64,000 nt of DNA from Glandiceps talaboti (Eukaryota > Hemichordata > Enteropneusta > Spengelidae). How positions within the stretch are numbered: position 1 is the first letter of the stretch; each line of letters starts with the position of its first letter. This document shows, piece by piece, positions 43,573 through 56,775 of the stretch. The notes under the pieces were generated by a model. It was given only the letters and a program-made list of their open reading frames with translations. It made no database searches and was not told the DNA's origin. The position numbers were made by a program, and so were the translations under genes. The DNA lies in assembly GCF_964340395.1 (NCBI RefSeq), contig NC_135563.1, positions 10,641,151 through 10,705,150 of the forward strand. The letters are read 5' to 3'.

Positions 43573-44628
43573 AGAGATTGTAGATATGTGATATCTTGCT
43601 GACTTGTTTCCTTGAACGCCTTAAAGTAATACATGTGTAGTGTATGCAGCTGAAGTCATGGTGTCAACCAAGACATCCAATGATTATTATTTGTATGATA
43701 AAATTCAATTTCAGGTTCAGAGAATTAAGGCCACACAAAGTTCCTTTTGTGTCTTCTGCAACATATTGTGATATATTCCATCTCATTTAGGATCACAAAC
43801 TAACATCATTCCCACATATCCAAAGACAGATAAGACAAAGGAAAAGTGAACATGGTGAAAGGAAATGTATAATTTCGCATCCACACGTGCTATCAAGGAA
43901 TGTAGTTGGTTTTACAAGTCATGGCAAAAGTCGCCCTGGAAGACACAAAAAGCATTGCGTGGTCAGCTTAACTTTCTATACCTACCTAAGTTGTGTAGTA
44001 GATCAGAATATTTCTTGTTTAGCTTACTTACAGACGGAGTAAGATTATTTGTATCTGTGACTTTCTTCACCTTAGGTGTTGATATTTCAGCCAGTTTTGC
44101 TCTGTGTCTTATAGCCGTTGTCAGATTTGTATCTCTTGTATTATATCACATGACAGCAAAACATGACAGTGTCACCTTACTTTATAACTGATATGTATAA
44201 AGATAAAGTTATGAATAGCTAGTTACATAGACTCTCTCACAGTCCTTGGAGCTTCACATCGCTAAAAGAAAAGAGCTGTTTTGTATGTACTGGTATCTAC
44301 CACATAATTCTGCTTGAATATCTGTGTGTGCCCTCATCAACAACATATGCTGCAATGCTCTGTGTTATCGGGAGCTGTCACAGTACAGTAACACGTCAAT
44401 GAGTGGTAAGCCCTATGTAGTCGATGAGGGCGGCGCCCACAGTACAAGGATATTCAGGTACAATTATGTGGTACGGTAGATCCAAAACAGCCCTTTCTGT
44501 GACACTTTTTAGACTGTAGGGAGTCTGCTAGTTACAAAGCATGATTGGACATGTAATCACCGACATTGGTACGTCAGCAAATTGGGGAGGAATTCTCACT
44601 ATGGTATTATGTATGGGATGGGATGAGG
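43573..44628. other. Non-coding stretch with one 108-codon ORF
   Basis: The ORF at 43865-44191 (+) has a hydrophobic middle but no recognised motif, no matching splice context and base use like its surroundings. I do not call it a gene. A CTCF-like or promoter feature was not seen. Confidence 0.35.
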
Positions 44629-44809
44629 CTAGTCTAGAGGTTATCCATGGCTTTGAATCCTTCTCCACTTTTAGAGAAATGAGGAGCTGATATTACATGT
44701 AATTTCAAATTCAAGCATTACTCATTTGCATGAACAACTTTTGGTTCATGACTTCTCATTCCTCTAGACGTGGAGAAGGATTTAAAGCCTCAGATAGCCT
44801 CTAGACTAG
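44629..44809. mobile_element. MITE family F, copy 1
   Basis: Inverted termini CTAGTCTAGAGG and CCTCTAGACTAG, with further pairing of TCCTTCTCCAC and GTGGAGAAGGA. The centre has CATGAACAACTTTTGGTTCA. 181 bp. Confidence 0.8.
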
Positions 44810-45859
44810 TATAAGGGAAGCAATGCCACAATTCTGTTTACCCTGTAGCATCCAAGTAAAGCAATTACTCTGTGTACCACACTTTAAAGTGTTCATATCA
44901 AGTGTAAAATAACACTATCCTAGGTGTATCCTTTCTAATGTAGTGATTTGTATACAAATGTTGCCAGAACGATCCGGGCAGTTATTTCGCTTATAAATGT
45001 ACTCAATGAGTAGCCATTTACATAAGTGGACCGACATTGGACCTTTCAGACTATTCGCGTTGCCCTGCTGAAGGAAAGCAAACTGAGTAAATAGTAGCGT
45101 CATAGCTGTATACTATTAGTTATCTCTCAGTGAGATCTAGAAAATGTTTTATGGCATCTATGTTGACTTTCTAGTCATTGACTATTTACTTACTTTGCAC
45201 TGGTAACATTGATTACATTCAGAATGACCTAAAAGTGGGCTCCTAATTAAAGCAATTGAAACTGTATCCTTCTATGTACTTTTACACTTGAGAACACTGA
45301 TTGTGGCAAACAGTGGAATTTCTTTTGGGTGTATCCTTTGATGTAGTGATGCAAAAATTTTAATAAGACATAGAGTACCATAAAAGAAAGTGGTCTTTTC
45401 TCTTTCACTTTTCAATATTTCATTTTTTTGAGATTTTTTTTTTTTTGAGATTTGTAAGGTGTATGTTAAAATGTGTAAATAACGTTGAAATGCACACTGA
45501 GCTGTATTTACATAACAAAGCATGTCTAGGAATAGTTTTCACAATAATATGTACCTTAGTACAGCCACAAAGATGTTTATAGTGTTTTATATATAAAAGC
45601 TGGATTATTTTCAGGGTTATCGTAAAAGTATTTTCATAAGATATTGATTTGAAGTATGTAACACGATGAAACATTAGTTTTAGCATGTCTGTTGGAAAAC
45701 TGCTACAAAAAAACAAATATGTTAGGTCTAACAATGTGTTATCAATAATCTAAATGTGAAATTGTTTGAATTAAGATTCAGAATTTTACTTGACTTCATA
45801 TATAGTAGTGGGTCTTTCCCCAAAATGAGCTATAATTTTTTTCTGCATTTATTTACTTT

Positions 45860-46080
45860 TTTTAGCCCCAATGGTCACAGCTTGGAGGGGGCTATAAGAA
45901 TGACCTGTCTGTGTGTCTGTCTGTGCTCAGCCCTATCTCAGAACCAACAACTCAGTTTCAATTTCCAAACCTAGCACAAATGTCAGTGGACATATACATA
46001 TCAAGGCCTTATCATCACGGATAAGCTTTCTGATAAACCTGTGATCTTGACCTTGACCTTCTTATTCAAGGTCAACTGCT
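45860..46080. repeat. Dispersed repeat with TGTCTGTC core
   Basis: TTTAGCCCCAATGGTCACAG, then GCTATAAGAATGACCTGTC, then a TGTCTGTCTGTG tract and a tail rich in GACCTTGACC. It looks like a widespread intergenic repeat rather than a gene. There is no terminal repeat. Confidence 0.4.
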
Positions 46081-48160
46081 GTTTACTCCTTTGCCACATG
46101 TATAGACACCATTGAAGTGTGCATACTCATACTACTAGAAGTGGGCTTTGTGTTCAGAAACTAACCTTTGACCTTGGCCATCCACCTTAAAAGTGAAATA
46201 GTAAATTACCAAATGAGTCACTGTTCAAGTGTCTACTCCATACCCATTATATCTTAACACATAATATCTTTGTAAATATGTCAATATCGACCTTGTCACT
46301 GATCGATGCATTGTCCTGCATATAATTGATGTCATATAGTGGAGTCAATTGACATCACTGTATATAATGATTAAACATGGCTATGTATGCTGTCATGAAC
46401 CTAATTGCATACAAAATTGTAAGACCTTATTTTAGACACTACTAACAGTAGATAAGTGTATTACCAGTAGGGACTATGCTTTCCTTCAATGGAGAAGGCT
46501 TGTTCTCTCTTCTCTTTTTTTTGCAATTTTTCTGGCACAAGTTAAGCTAATTTCAGATTAGAATCATAAAATATAAATCTTGTGGATAATGTCAAAGTTT
46601 TTGTTTTAAAAGTCAACATTTTAAGACGAGTTTCAAACAAAATGGAGTCGGTATTTGTGTCAGTCTGGTAGTGAGGGGTGAAAGGTCATTCTGATAGGTC
46701 AGTCTCATTTGTTAAAAGAGAGGCAGAGGGGCTAGGAATTGTACCCTCCCCCAGAACAGGGCTGGTATTCAACTAGGACTGCTTGTTTGGCTTGGTGGGT
46801 TCATATTAAGTCAGTTCTGTCAGTTATTACTCAACTCCCCAAGTGGAAATGACAACAGTCAATGTATAGAGAGTCACATACACCACAGCTGTACAAGTAG
46901 GGCTAGACAGAAGTCAGCTGTACTGGACAGAAGTTAGCCCTACTTGCATGGCATGGGTCTGTGACACAATCCTGTCTGTTGTTACACAACACCCCACCCC
47001 TCCCCCTTTAGTGACAGTCATATAGACTCATATATATAACAGTCATACAAGTGGGATGAGTGTAAATCACCCCCCCCCCCCCTCATTATGTCAGGTATTT
47101 GTATTATTTTAACCTTCAAGAAATTATCATCTATGTAATTCAATGAAGTAGTATCAAGTGCAATTCTGTTAGGAACTTTCACTAGAGGAAAAGTTCATTC
47201 TTTACCGAAATTCTGTAAAATATTTAGTGTTTTCCCTGTATAATATGTTCATTACTCGTAAAAAAAAAATAAAAAAAAATTATTTTAGATTAGAATGTAT
47301 TCCAGTGATTCTGGATATACTGAGACATTTAATAAAGTTTTCCAACAACATGGAAATTAACTTTGGGTCTGTGTCAAATTACTTGCAGTGTTTTGAATTA
47401 GACAATGTCTGTCATCAGCTGTGTGTTTATTTGGCAGAATTAATAAACCATAGAGTCAACTTCATATACAGTTAAGCATTATTAAGCCAATTAAAACAAA
47501 TAGTGTGTGTTCAGATACCCAGACTGACCATTGTTTACCTGAACCCTAAACATTTTTTTGCATGCAAAAACGTAAGATGGTAACAATTTACTTCTATTTC
47601 CGTGTACATGTTCTTGCCTTTTGCCTTATCTGTGGTCACTTTTTTTGTAATCATATTCCAGAAAAGCCAGGCCTAGGATAAAGGAAGACAAGGATAAACA
47701 TAAGGTCAACTGTAGATGGCAGTATACATCATAAAATTCAATTTCTTCATAAAGGTCAAAAACGTGAAATTACGAACGAGTGTGAAGCTACCATGATATT
47801 CATTTTCATCTTCACTTTCAAAATTTAACCGCTACGCTCAATGTGAATATGATGATAGCTTCACATGTTCATCATCAGATTCAAAGTCTGAATGGGTATG
47901 AACACGTGTTCGGCAAATTACATATCCTTCATTGGCAGTATGAAATCATGCGATTGTAATTACTTTTCACTTGATTTTCGTGGATTTGCATGCTCCCTTT
48001 TAATTTCTGCCAGAGTATCCAATTTGCACCATGAATTATTGTCATGGACCATTATTTTTTACAATCGATTGCATTGACCCTCCCCGATCAAGGGAACTAC
48101 ATACATTGTGATAGTTGCGGTCTGACAAAAAAACACTATTTTGTGTAAATTTCACCAGTG
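46081..48160. other. AT-rich non-coding stretch
   Basis: I see no coding exon. It contains the palindrome-like ACAGAAGTTAGCCCTACTTG against CAAGTAGGGCTAGACAGAAG (46890-46945), a C-run at 47070, and AATAAA hexamers near 47329 and 47440 (+) that could end a long GOLGA7 transcript. Confidence 0.35.
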
Positions 48161-48187
48161 AGGTCTGTTAAGTAGGGGTTTCTGAAC

Positions 48188-48325
48188 TTTCAGTTAAGGG
48201 GGCGCCCTCACACATTGGTCTCAACTTGTGGCAAGTTTTTTTTACATTCATATCCGGGCACTCTGCCCTCAATGGTCTGATCTTGAAAGGGGGTTGGCTG
48301 ATGTGTGAGGGCGCCCTGACACGAC
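48188..48325. repeat. Short inverted repeat GGGCGCCCTCACACAT
   Basis: GGGCGCCCTCACACAT at about 48200 and ATGTGTGAGGGCGCCCT at about 48298 are inverted, with a loop of about 85 bp. Probably a tiny foldback element. Confidence 0.6.
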
Positions 48326-48472
48326 ATAAGGGTACCTTACAGACTGCACTTCCAATAGTACAACTGTAAATTGTATTTACAGAGTTCTTTATCATGATTC
48401 ACACCAAAACTGGGATAGCGAGTAAAAAGACACGAACTCAAAAGTGTATACAGGTTGACAAGAAAATAAATC

Positions 48473-48478
48473 TTTATT
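48473..48478 (-). terminator. Candidate distal poly(A) signal for the unknown minus-strand gene
   Basis: AATAAA on the minus strand in GAATAAAGATTTATT. It would imply a 3' UTR of about 9.3 kb for the gene ending at 57751. Nearer hexamers are possible, so this is weak. Confidence 0.25.
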
Positions 48479-50292
48479 CGGTTAAAATCAAAGATCACTG
48501 GACTGGATACAACATTTAAAATGTAACATTACAAAGTGATCCAGATAACATGGTCTACAACACTGAAATACACCAAGTTGATTTCTTTTACTCACTAATT
48601 GTCGATAATCGTGGTATTATGTTTTTAAAAACACCATGGACAGTATGGAAAATCTAAGTTTTGAGAACACTTACAAATTCTGCGGACAGTATAGAAACTG
48701 GGTTTTGAGAACAGTTACAAAATCTGTGGATACTATGGAAACTGTGTGGTGAAAACATTTACAAAACCTTCTGCCAGTTGTCTACTCCACATACAGTAAT
48801 GTTCTATCCTAGATGTGTTGTCATGGCAACATGGTAGGTATACAAAAACAGTGATATGACTATTTACATTGGTTATAAATGCCAGGCTCTATAGCTACAC
48901 CTCTGACATGTGCCTAGAAATAAAACAGGGACTTTGTTACAGCGCCCTCAAGAGTCGATGACATGAATTCTCTTTATGTCTTGTCATTACACAGTGTATG
49001 CTTTACTTTTTAAATGCTTGCCCTTGTTTATATTATGAGGCAAAGGCAGCTTTAAGATAAATTATTCTAATTCCCTCTACAGACACATTCTGAAACTTTT
49101 TTTTTTATTTCACTAATTGTTGTGTAACACAGACATACGCTCTGTGGCAGATATAGGTATGTATATATGGATGAACGGACACAGATGAATTATTCCTGTT
49201 GACACCTCCAGGCATTGTTTCTAAGACCACTGGAAGGGGGACATGTATCAGAATATGTTTGGCATGAACAAGACAAGAATGAAAAAATTATACATCACGA
49301 AAGAAAAGATCACATTACGGCACATTATCTGAACAGTGGTACTACAAATACCCCATATTCCTTCTTACGAAGTACTAACATGAAAGTTTTGCAAATATCA
49401 GGCAATACCATACACTGCATAGTCAATATATAGTAGAATTCTTTACTCAAGTTGGAAATGAATTTCCTGGTAAAAACCTCTTTAATTTGTAGGGGAAAAA
49501 AGTAGGCAAAAAGTTTGTGGCAATGGCAGTGAAAATGTGGGTTGCAAGTATAGTTCTGTAGACAGGTGCATAAACTAATCCCAAAATAATGCATGAAACC
49601 TATACATATGTTGCTAGCCTATCTGGCTTGACAAGGTCGTTCACCAGAATGCGTCTATGTGTGGAAAGCCTGCAAATAGCTGAGGCTCTAGGTTTGCATA
49701 TACTGCGGTGATGTGACGTGATAAAATCTCGAAGTTCTTGTCAGACTACATGTAGTGATTCTGTTGTAAATGGTTATCAAAATAGCTTACATATTGTTAG
49801 CAGCTCACATTTATCTAACAACATGTTAATTACATATGACATTTCAACTACAAAAAGTGACAATTGTAATCATGACATTTTCAAAAAGTTGAAACAGTTA
49901 TGCAATATTTTAAAAAAGAAGACAAGTGGACCAATATATACAGTATGTAAACAAAACACGTTCTCATCAATATTATCATTATGTAAATCTATCTGTGTAA
50001 GCAAATGCAAAACCACTTTAGTCTAGCTGCTCAACCCTCAAGCTAAATTGCTTACTTTAAAAGTGACCAAAGGTTGCCACTGAGGGCACTAGTCTGACAA
50101 AGGTAATCTTCACTTTCAGCGTTATTTGGCAACTCCTAGATCCAAAGTCTTACTACAAGACTAAATTCACTTTTGACTTCACTCTTATCTAATCTATCAA
50201 ATGTGTAAGCTGCCAGAAATATAAATATATTATGTGTTGGAAAGACAATAACACAGAAGTGTTGCTTATTTTACAGTTACTTCGTACAACAT

Positions 50293-50649
50293 TAAAGTGG
50301 CCATATGGATGAAAACTGGACATTCAATTTGGATTTTTTAATTTATAAAAAAAACTTTACTATGTTTCTCTAATTGAAAAAAACAATGTGAAGTAATATA
50401 TGCCAAGTCTTTATTTGTAACTTAATAAATTGCAAAACATTAAAAAATGTGTAAAATGTTTGTTATTGTACGTACAATAACAAAGTTTTTACATGCTTTG
50501 CATCTTTTTTGCGATTTATTAAGTTACAAACAAAGACTTGGTATATTTTATTTCATATTGTTTTTTTCAAGTAAAGAAACATAGTAAAGTTTTTTTATGA
50601 ATTAAAAATCCAAAATAAATACCCAATTTTAACCCATATGGCCACTTTA
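50293..50649. mobile_element. MITE family A, copy 4
   Basis: Termini are TAAAGTGGCCATATGG and CCATATGGCCACTTTA, perfect. A 26-bp perfect central palindrome at 50459-50484 is centred on GTACGTAC. 357 bp. It shows the family structure most clearly and abuts family D copy 2. Confidence 0.9.
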
Positions 50650-51228
50650 ATCATTACAGTGACACAAGCTAAGGTTGAAATACTTGGATAAAATCTTGCG
50701 TAACTCCTGTAAACCTAAATCATTTTTTCCACTAGAAAAATTTTGTGATTTTACAGTCCAACTAGTTCCCCAAGACTAAAGACTAATGTTGACAAATTTC
50801 TAAGCCTGGTACATTGTGTTTATATAAACAAGGCAACATTTTAGCCATTACTTTATATTTTCACAATTTTGCATTCCAGCAAAAATAACTGAAAATAAGA
50901 TTTTCGTAAAAGTTTCCAGGTTTACAGTATTTTGGTGTGATGTCTATATTAATGTTTATGCAAACTTTCTACGACATTAAAAAATCATCTTGTGACACTG
51001 TTAGTACAGTTGGTTGCATAATTGGAATTTTGAAACATTTGATAGTACACATATAACGAATTATGTCATTGAATCATATTTTAAGCCTGAATGTCAAGTT
51101 TGAATTCTGCTAATAGCAATACAAGTGATGGTTAAGTATGCTTTAGTAAGTAGAATAATACATTGAACATTTTACTATGTTGCTAATATTACCTCCAAAA
51201 AAAACGAACTCAGCTTGTGCCCCCTTTA
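50650..51228. mobile_element. MITE family D, copy 2 (diverged left end)
   Basis: Right end ACTCAGCTTGTGCCCCCTTT matches the inverse of family D copy 1. The left end GACACAAGCTAAGG is less exact. It begins where MITE family A copy 4 ends. Confidence 0.5.
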
Positions 51229-53228
51229 ACAACAATATATAAGACATTTACTAGGTGTATATATACATGTACTGTGTCTCTTCCTAGCAATGTAAATTCA
51301 GTGCTTACAAATGAGATACAATTCTTTATTATTTGACAGCGAATGAAATAGAAGAGAAAACTGAACAAAATATGTCTTCATAATTTCACCTGAGCAGTAC
51401 ATATATTAGTAACGTTGAGGTAAGCTGCCATGGATCATGAACATATAAACTGAGTCCCAGGCTTTGTAATAGCTTAGACTGACATTTTGACGGTATAATG
51501 AAAGTAATGCACATTCTGCAATAAGGATCTCCACACTAATATAAAATTTCTACGACTATAGATCTAGCTAAAAAAGACTGGTTCAAAACAGTTATGGATA
51601 TGTCATTAAAGACTTGCACTTTTTAGATACCGTATTTGACTGCATAGACAAGATATTCAAAAGACATGAGGTATGTAGACAACAGCTTTCAAACACACAA
51701 AATTTGTGTCACAAAACCATGTGTACTCTTAGGCACTGAAATCATTAACTTTAACAAAAACATTTCAAAACTGGAACTGAGACATTCACAATTACCTTGA
51801 GCCCATACATTTTAAAACTACATGTAGAACTTTTTATGACTAAAACTAGTTAACTATCTTACAATTAAAACTAACTCACATTACATCAATACAATACAGT
51901 GTTCTAAAACTAGATGTGACATGCACTATTGCTAGATACCCTGGTAATACAAAAGTAAATAATGTATGATCTAGATAGATTTGGAATAAAATGGAGTGAA
52001 CAACAAGACAGTCAATCTCACTGCAATTAGTCTAGTATTCAACCTTTGGATTTGTTCTCACTTTTCCCCTACCACGTCTGGCATTTTGCTGATAATGGTT
52101 GTATATTCAAACCTAAAAATAGATTATGATTTCCTGCAGTGATGTTGAATATGGTAATTATGTTCATATTGTACAGCCTGACCCTTCTGAGTTGGTTCTA
52201 ATCACATGGGTGGCACTATTGATGTCATCTCACAGTTGCCAAGAATTAAAAACCCAATCAGAACTTGTGCTTATTTTCTGGCCATACCTTCATTGAAGCA
52301 ACAGGTTGTTAGCAAAATGCCAGGAGTGGAAGCAGAAAAGAGAAAGCAAAATACTAACAGGACTGGATTCTAGGCTACACTGATATATCCATGAAAACTT
52401 ACAACTACTGCACGAGTTGTACTAGCATTATAAGCCCCATCATATTCACAATTGTGAGAACTGATCTGTCCTGTATTTTCCTCTCCGCAATAATATCATA
52501 ATCTAATGGCAAGTGACTTGTACTACCTCTATATATTTCTGTCCTTGGTTTAGTTTAGAATGAATCAGATATACTCACACTTGCATTTGATATATGACAT
52601 CTTATCGGATACATCTTGTGCACTGAAACAACACAAGTGTTACTTTGCCTCATAAATGTCACAACAAAATGGTGGTGTGAAGCTCCCATATAACTTTCTG
52701 TTACTTTTTTCTGCTCAATATCTTTCTGATCAATATTGTATAGATGGGATGGTGGTTGAAATTTGGCACTATTTTATGCAAGTTCATTCTCTTGATTTTT
52801 TGCATGTACAATTGGAGAATGTGAGGCTGGCAGTGACCATTACATGGGCAGATGTAAGGACTGAATCAATTTCCGTATTATTTTTTTCATGGCAAAATCC
52901 AGCTATAGAAGATCTAGTCTAGTGCTCTCTGTGCATGGATTTCAATATCTTTCTTCGCAGAGATCATCTGATATCACATGTAGAATCTACACTATAGAAG
53001 TTCTGCCTCTGCAATACTTCAATTCTTAGTGTAAATTAAATCACCTTAATATACTGTGACTAGCTTCATATACGGTATATATGAAATTTCCTATATACAT
53101 TATGATGTGTCAATATTTTGCTGTCATTGTTTTTATCCAAAACACAGATTGCAATTGTGATGTATAACTGATCTCATGAAAACTAGACCAAGAGTACTAC
53201 ACTGTGAAAGCCTTGATGATACAAAAAC
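51229..53228. other. AT-rich non-coding stretch
   Basis: No coding exon, RNA gene or repeat family was recognised. The ORF at 52656-52922 (+) has no recognisable motif. Confidence 0.35.
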
Positions 53229-53577
53229 TCTAGTCTAGAGGCTGTCTGTGGCTTCAAATCTCATCTCACGTCTAGCTAAATGAGGTCCTCAGATGAAATT
53301 TCAAATTCAAAGGAAGCCACCCACACAGTCATTCACATCGTGTCTTTGTTAATCAATCACAAAATTCTACCCAATCATAAGTTACGGTTTATTGGGGCGG
53401 TTACATAATGTCCAAATATGGTATATTTGTCAGCTCAGGATGCTACTTACACATTGTATACATCATTCTAACACTTTGGTGGTTTGCTAATTTGCATGAA
53501 CAACTTTTGGTTCATGATTTCGCATTGAGCTAGACGAGCGATCTTGAGATTCGAAGCCACAGATAGCATATAGACTA
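53229..53577. mobile_element. MITE family F, copy 2, with a central insertion
   Basis: Termini CTAGTCTAGAGGCT and AGATAGCATATAGACTA. The core CATGAACAACTTTTGGTTCA is shared with copy 1. About 165 extra bp separate the two halves relative to copy 1. Confidence 0.65.
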
Positions 53578-53930
53578 CAAAAAGTCTCGCTATCCTGGTT
53601 AAACTCGACCAGTCTACATATTAAACAGACATGAAGTGTACACAAATAGCAATGCAGCACCCATCAAATTGACGACAGAAATAGTACTGGAACAATATCA
53701 TTACTGTCCTTTCAGGTTCCATAATATTTACAAACAAACAAACAAACAAACACACACACTGTTGTTCCTTCATTAAAATACTGTACATTAGAATAGCCTG
53801 CAGTAAAGTTAGAGTGTTGTAAACAATAATAAATAATAGCAAAATTCAATATGAAAATAAGACTTGTGCACTTTGCATAAAGATCACAAAATTGGTGAAG
53901 TTCTGCACTAGAAACTTAATTAAGGCTGCA

Positions 53931-54284
53931 CTAGCTGTAACTCAAGTATTATGTTTTTAATGAGCCAACCAACAATATATTCACTGAAAATTACTAAAAT
54001 ACTAATAATCAGATATTGTACATGTTAGTTAGTGATCTATTTCATCCATACGTCGTACAGTAAGGTGTTGAAACCATGATCATGCTGTGGTGCTGAATTT
54101 AGGGTGAGGACCCAAAAATCAAATTGATCGGTTTTGTTGTACCATATTATGTGTATGGTCACACTAATGCATTACTCACAGGTGATTCAATATTATTCAG
54201 AGTGTACGATATTGCGAGAAAGTCATTATATCCAAAAAAAATACAGTTTTAAAAAATGTTCCAGTTACAGCTAGTGTAGCTTTA
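53931..54284. mobile_element. MITE family B, copy 4
   Basis: Termini TAAGGCTGCACTAGCTGTAA and TTACAGCTAGTGTAGCTTTA, nearly perfect inverted repeats. The interior has GGACCCAAAAATCAAATTGA as in the other copies. 354 bp. Confidence 0.85.
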
Positions 54285-54541
54285 AAGTGTATGGGATGGT
54301 TAAACTCATATATTATATACTCGTAGGAAAATGCGGTATCAATATATAAAACAAATACGATGAAACAAACCTGTGATGGACTACCCTATTTTTTGGTATG
54401 TGGTATGGCCCAGTCATAAAATACTGATGGGACAGACCAAACCATTTCAAAAGATAGGGGTTTGAAGGTTAAAATAGTCCCTGTATATGTATGCTGATCC
54501 TCAGTATTTCCCTTCAGAAGTCTAGTTCCTATACAAAGCAT

Positions 54542-54857
54542 TATGATTACTACGATCATCTCCACTCACATATAGGGAAAGTAGTTATTCTACCACAGAA
54601 ATTTGTGCCCCCCCCCCCCCATATAAATATGATGGCATTATCGCATCTCCATATGATTTTAGTTTCAGATGGGAGAGGTGGAGTTCAGTTAACTAGCAAT
54701 TATCTAAAGGAACTAACCAATTGCAACTGCCTGTCAATTTGTGATGGATTACTACTGACATGCCTTGTTTACCCTTTGCCCAGCAGAGGTAGCACAGATT
54801 TCTGTGCTAGAATAACAATTTTCCCTATACGTGAGTGGAGCTGATCGCAGTAATCGT
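54542..54857. mobile_element. MITE family E, copy 2
   Basis: GATTACTACGATCATCTCCA and CTCACATATAGGGAAA are mirrored by TTTCCCTATACGTGAGTGGA and GCTGATCGCAGTAATC. Contains a C-run at 54608 and TTACTACTGACATGC shared with copy 1. Confidence 0.75.
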
Positions 54858-56302
54858 AACATGTCACATAGGAACTAGATTAAAGTCCAAAAGGAACCAG
54901 TAAAGTTCAAGTACAGGTCAAATAAATTTTAAATTCATTAAAAAATACTCAAAGCACTTTGGAAGATATGTAATAAACTTCAGAGACTAATGTAATAAAT
55001 ATTATTTCTGACTCAGAAAAATTATTATACATCAATTTAAAATTGACACACGGCAAATTGGTTATTTCAGAATATTCACTAAAGCTAAAATTTATGTCAA
55101 CTTCGCTTGCCATGTTGTGATATATATTGGCTGCCATAGCAATGCATATTGTTGTTACGGTAAAATTGCCAATACTAAATTGAGTATGTCAGCTATATTT
55201 CACCCACACACAAACACACACACAAAATCTGCCACTATGACTCTCTATGTTAAATATCAGCATTACTATTGGTGAGATTTACAGTATACTTGCATGATAT
55301 GTATTGAACTTTGACAAACAGCGGTCACTTGGCAAGAATGTAGAACAGTGGACTGATGGTAAAAAAGACAGTACAAAAGATCCAGATTCACATTTGTATT
55401 CAAGCTAGGGAGTTACATATAGGGTTGGAATATTGATAAGAATAGGTTCAGACTCCCTAACGGACACCTGATTTGTAAACATCTACAACAAATGGCCACT
55501 GCTCTAATCTTGCCTCTTGTCAATCTGATAGGTTACCATAACAACAGTAACCACAACCACTACAACAACTGTTATATATTCTGCATAGTCCATGTTAAAC
55601 CTGTCGTTATCTTCTCAGTTGGCCATATTTGTTGTTTTTGTTGGGTTTTGTATATAAAGATTCCTGACAACTCTTTGGTTCTGGTACAACATAATAAATA
55701 CATATGAAAAGAGATTTTTATAAATACTCATGTCTCAAAGCATTATCTACAACTGTACACTATAAGACGTGTTGTGTTGCTTCGACACCTCTGCAGTCTC
55801 GAAAGGGATTGACCGGTGCTCGAGGGTGCCCCAACACAGCATACCTCACAGACTAATTGAAGTGCTAATACACTAGAGTCCTTCTGGTTGCACTGTGTAG
55901 TTGTAACCAGTGGTACAACCACTGTGTGATAAACGTTTACATCATTTCACTATATTATGGGAAATTCCTATATACCTCTATCTGTATAAGTTCATTATTC
56001 TCATTTTCAGAACATTTCAATTATAAGTGGTTTAAATATTTTGTGTTCAATTCAAAATGCAACCTCGTTGTCAGCACAGATATACACCATTGCATCTATT
56101 ACTGATGATGAAGTTGGTATTTGAAATACAAACATCTGTACGCATACTATCTGTATGTGCATGAACATTCACATACTACTATGTATAATAGTAAAAAACA
56201 TAATAATTATTAGTTACAGCTTAAAACACACAATGTAAATACTACGATCAGATCCCCCTAGCCCATGGAAGATTTTATAACGCATAAACTAGTATCTTAT
56301 AC
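54858..56302. other. AT-rich non-coding stretch
   Basis: No exon or repeat family was recognised apart from short GT/CA runs. It may belong to the 3' UTR of the minus-strand gene ending at 57751. Confidence 0.35.
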
Positions 56303-56775
56303 AAGCTAGGTAGCCTTATAGTTTCCAACCAATCACTGCATAGACACTTCAAAATAACTAATCTAGGTAGCCTTATACTGTTTCCATCCAATCAGTGAAG
56401 ACACTTCAAAATAACAAAGCTAGGTAGCCTTACACTGTTTCCATCCAATTACAGAGACACTTCAAAATAACAAATCTAAGTAGCCTTATACTGTGTCCAT
56501 CCAATCAGTGAAGAATCTTTGAAAAAAAACAAAGCTAGGTAGCCTTACATTGTTTCCATCAAATTACAGAGACACTTCAAAATAACAAATCTAGGTAGCC
56601 TTATACTGTTTCCATCCAATCAGTGAAGACACTTCAAAATAACAAATCTAGGTAGCCTTATCATACTGTTTCCATCCAATCAGTGAAGACACTTTGAAAA
56701 AAACAAAGCTAAGTATCCTAATATATCGTTTCCATCCAATCACAGTGTAGTAGACACTTCAAAATAACAAAGCTA
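56303..56775. repeat. Minisatellite of about 57 bp, eight copies, with a two-unit higher order
   Basis: Units run AGGTAGCCTTATACTG, TTTCCATCCAATCAGTG, AAGACACTTCAAAATAACAA. Two unit types (CCAATTACAGAG and CCAATCAGTGAAG) alternate across at least four units, giving a period of about 114 bp. Most copies retain a CCAAT(C/T)A box. Confidence 0.85.

Noticed and set aside
43865-44191. 108-aa ORF with a hydrophobic centre
   Set aside because: No recognised motif, no consistent splice partners and no compositional shift. Chance ORF is the simpler reading.
56303-56775. Possible CRISPR-like array (eight regular repeats)
   Set aside because: Tandem minisatellite; the whole unit repeats and there are no spacers.
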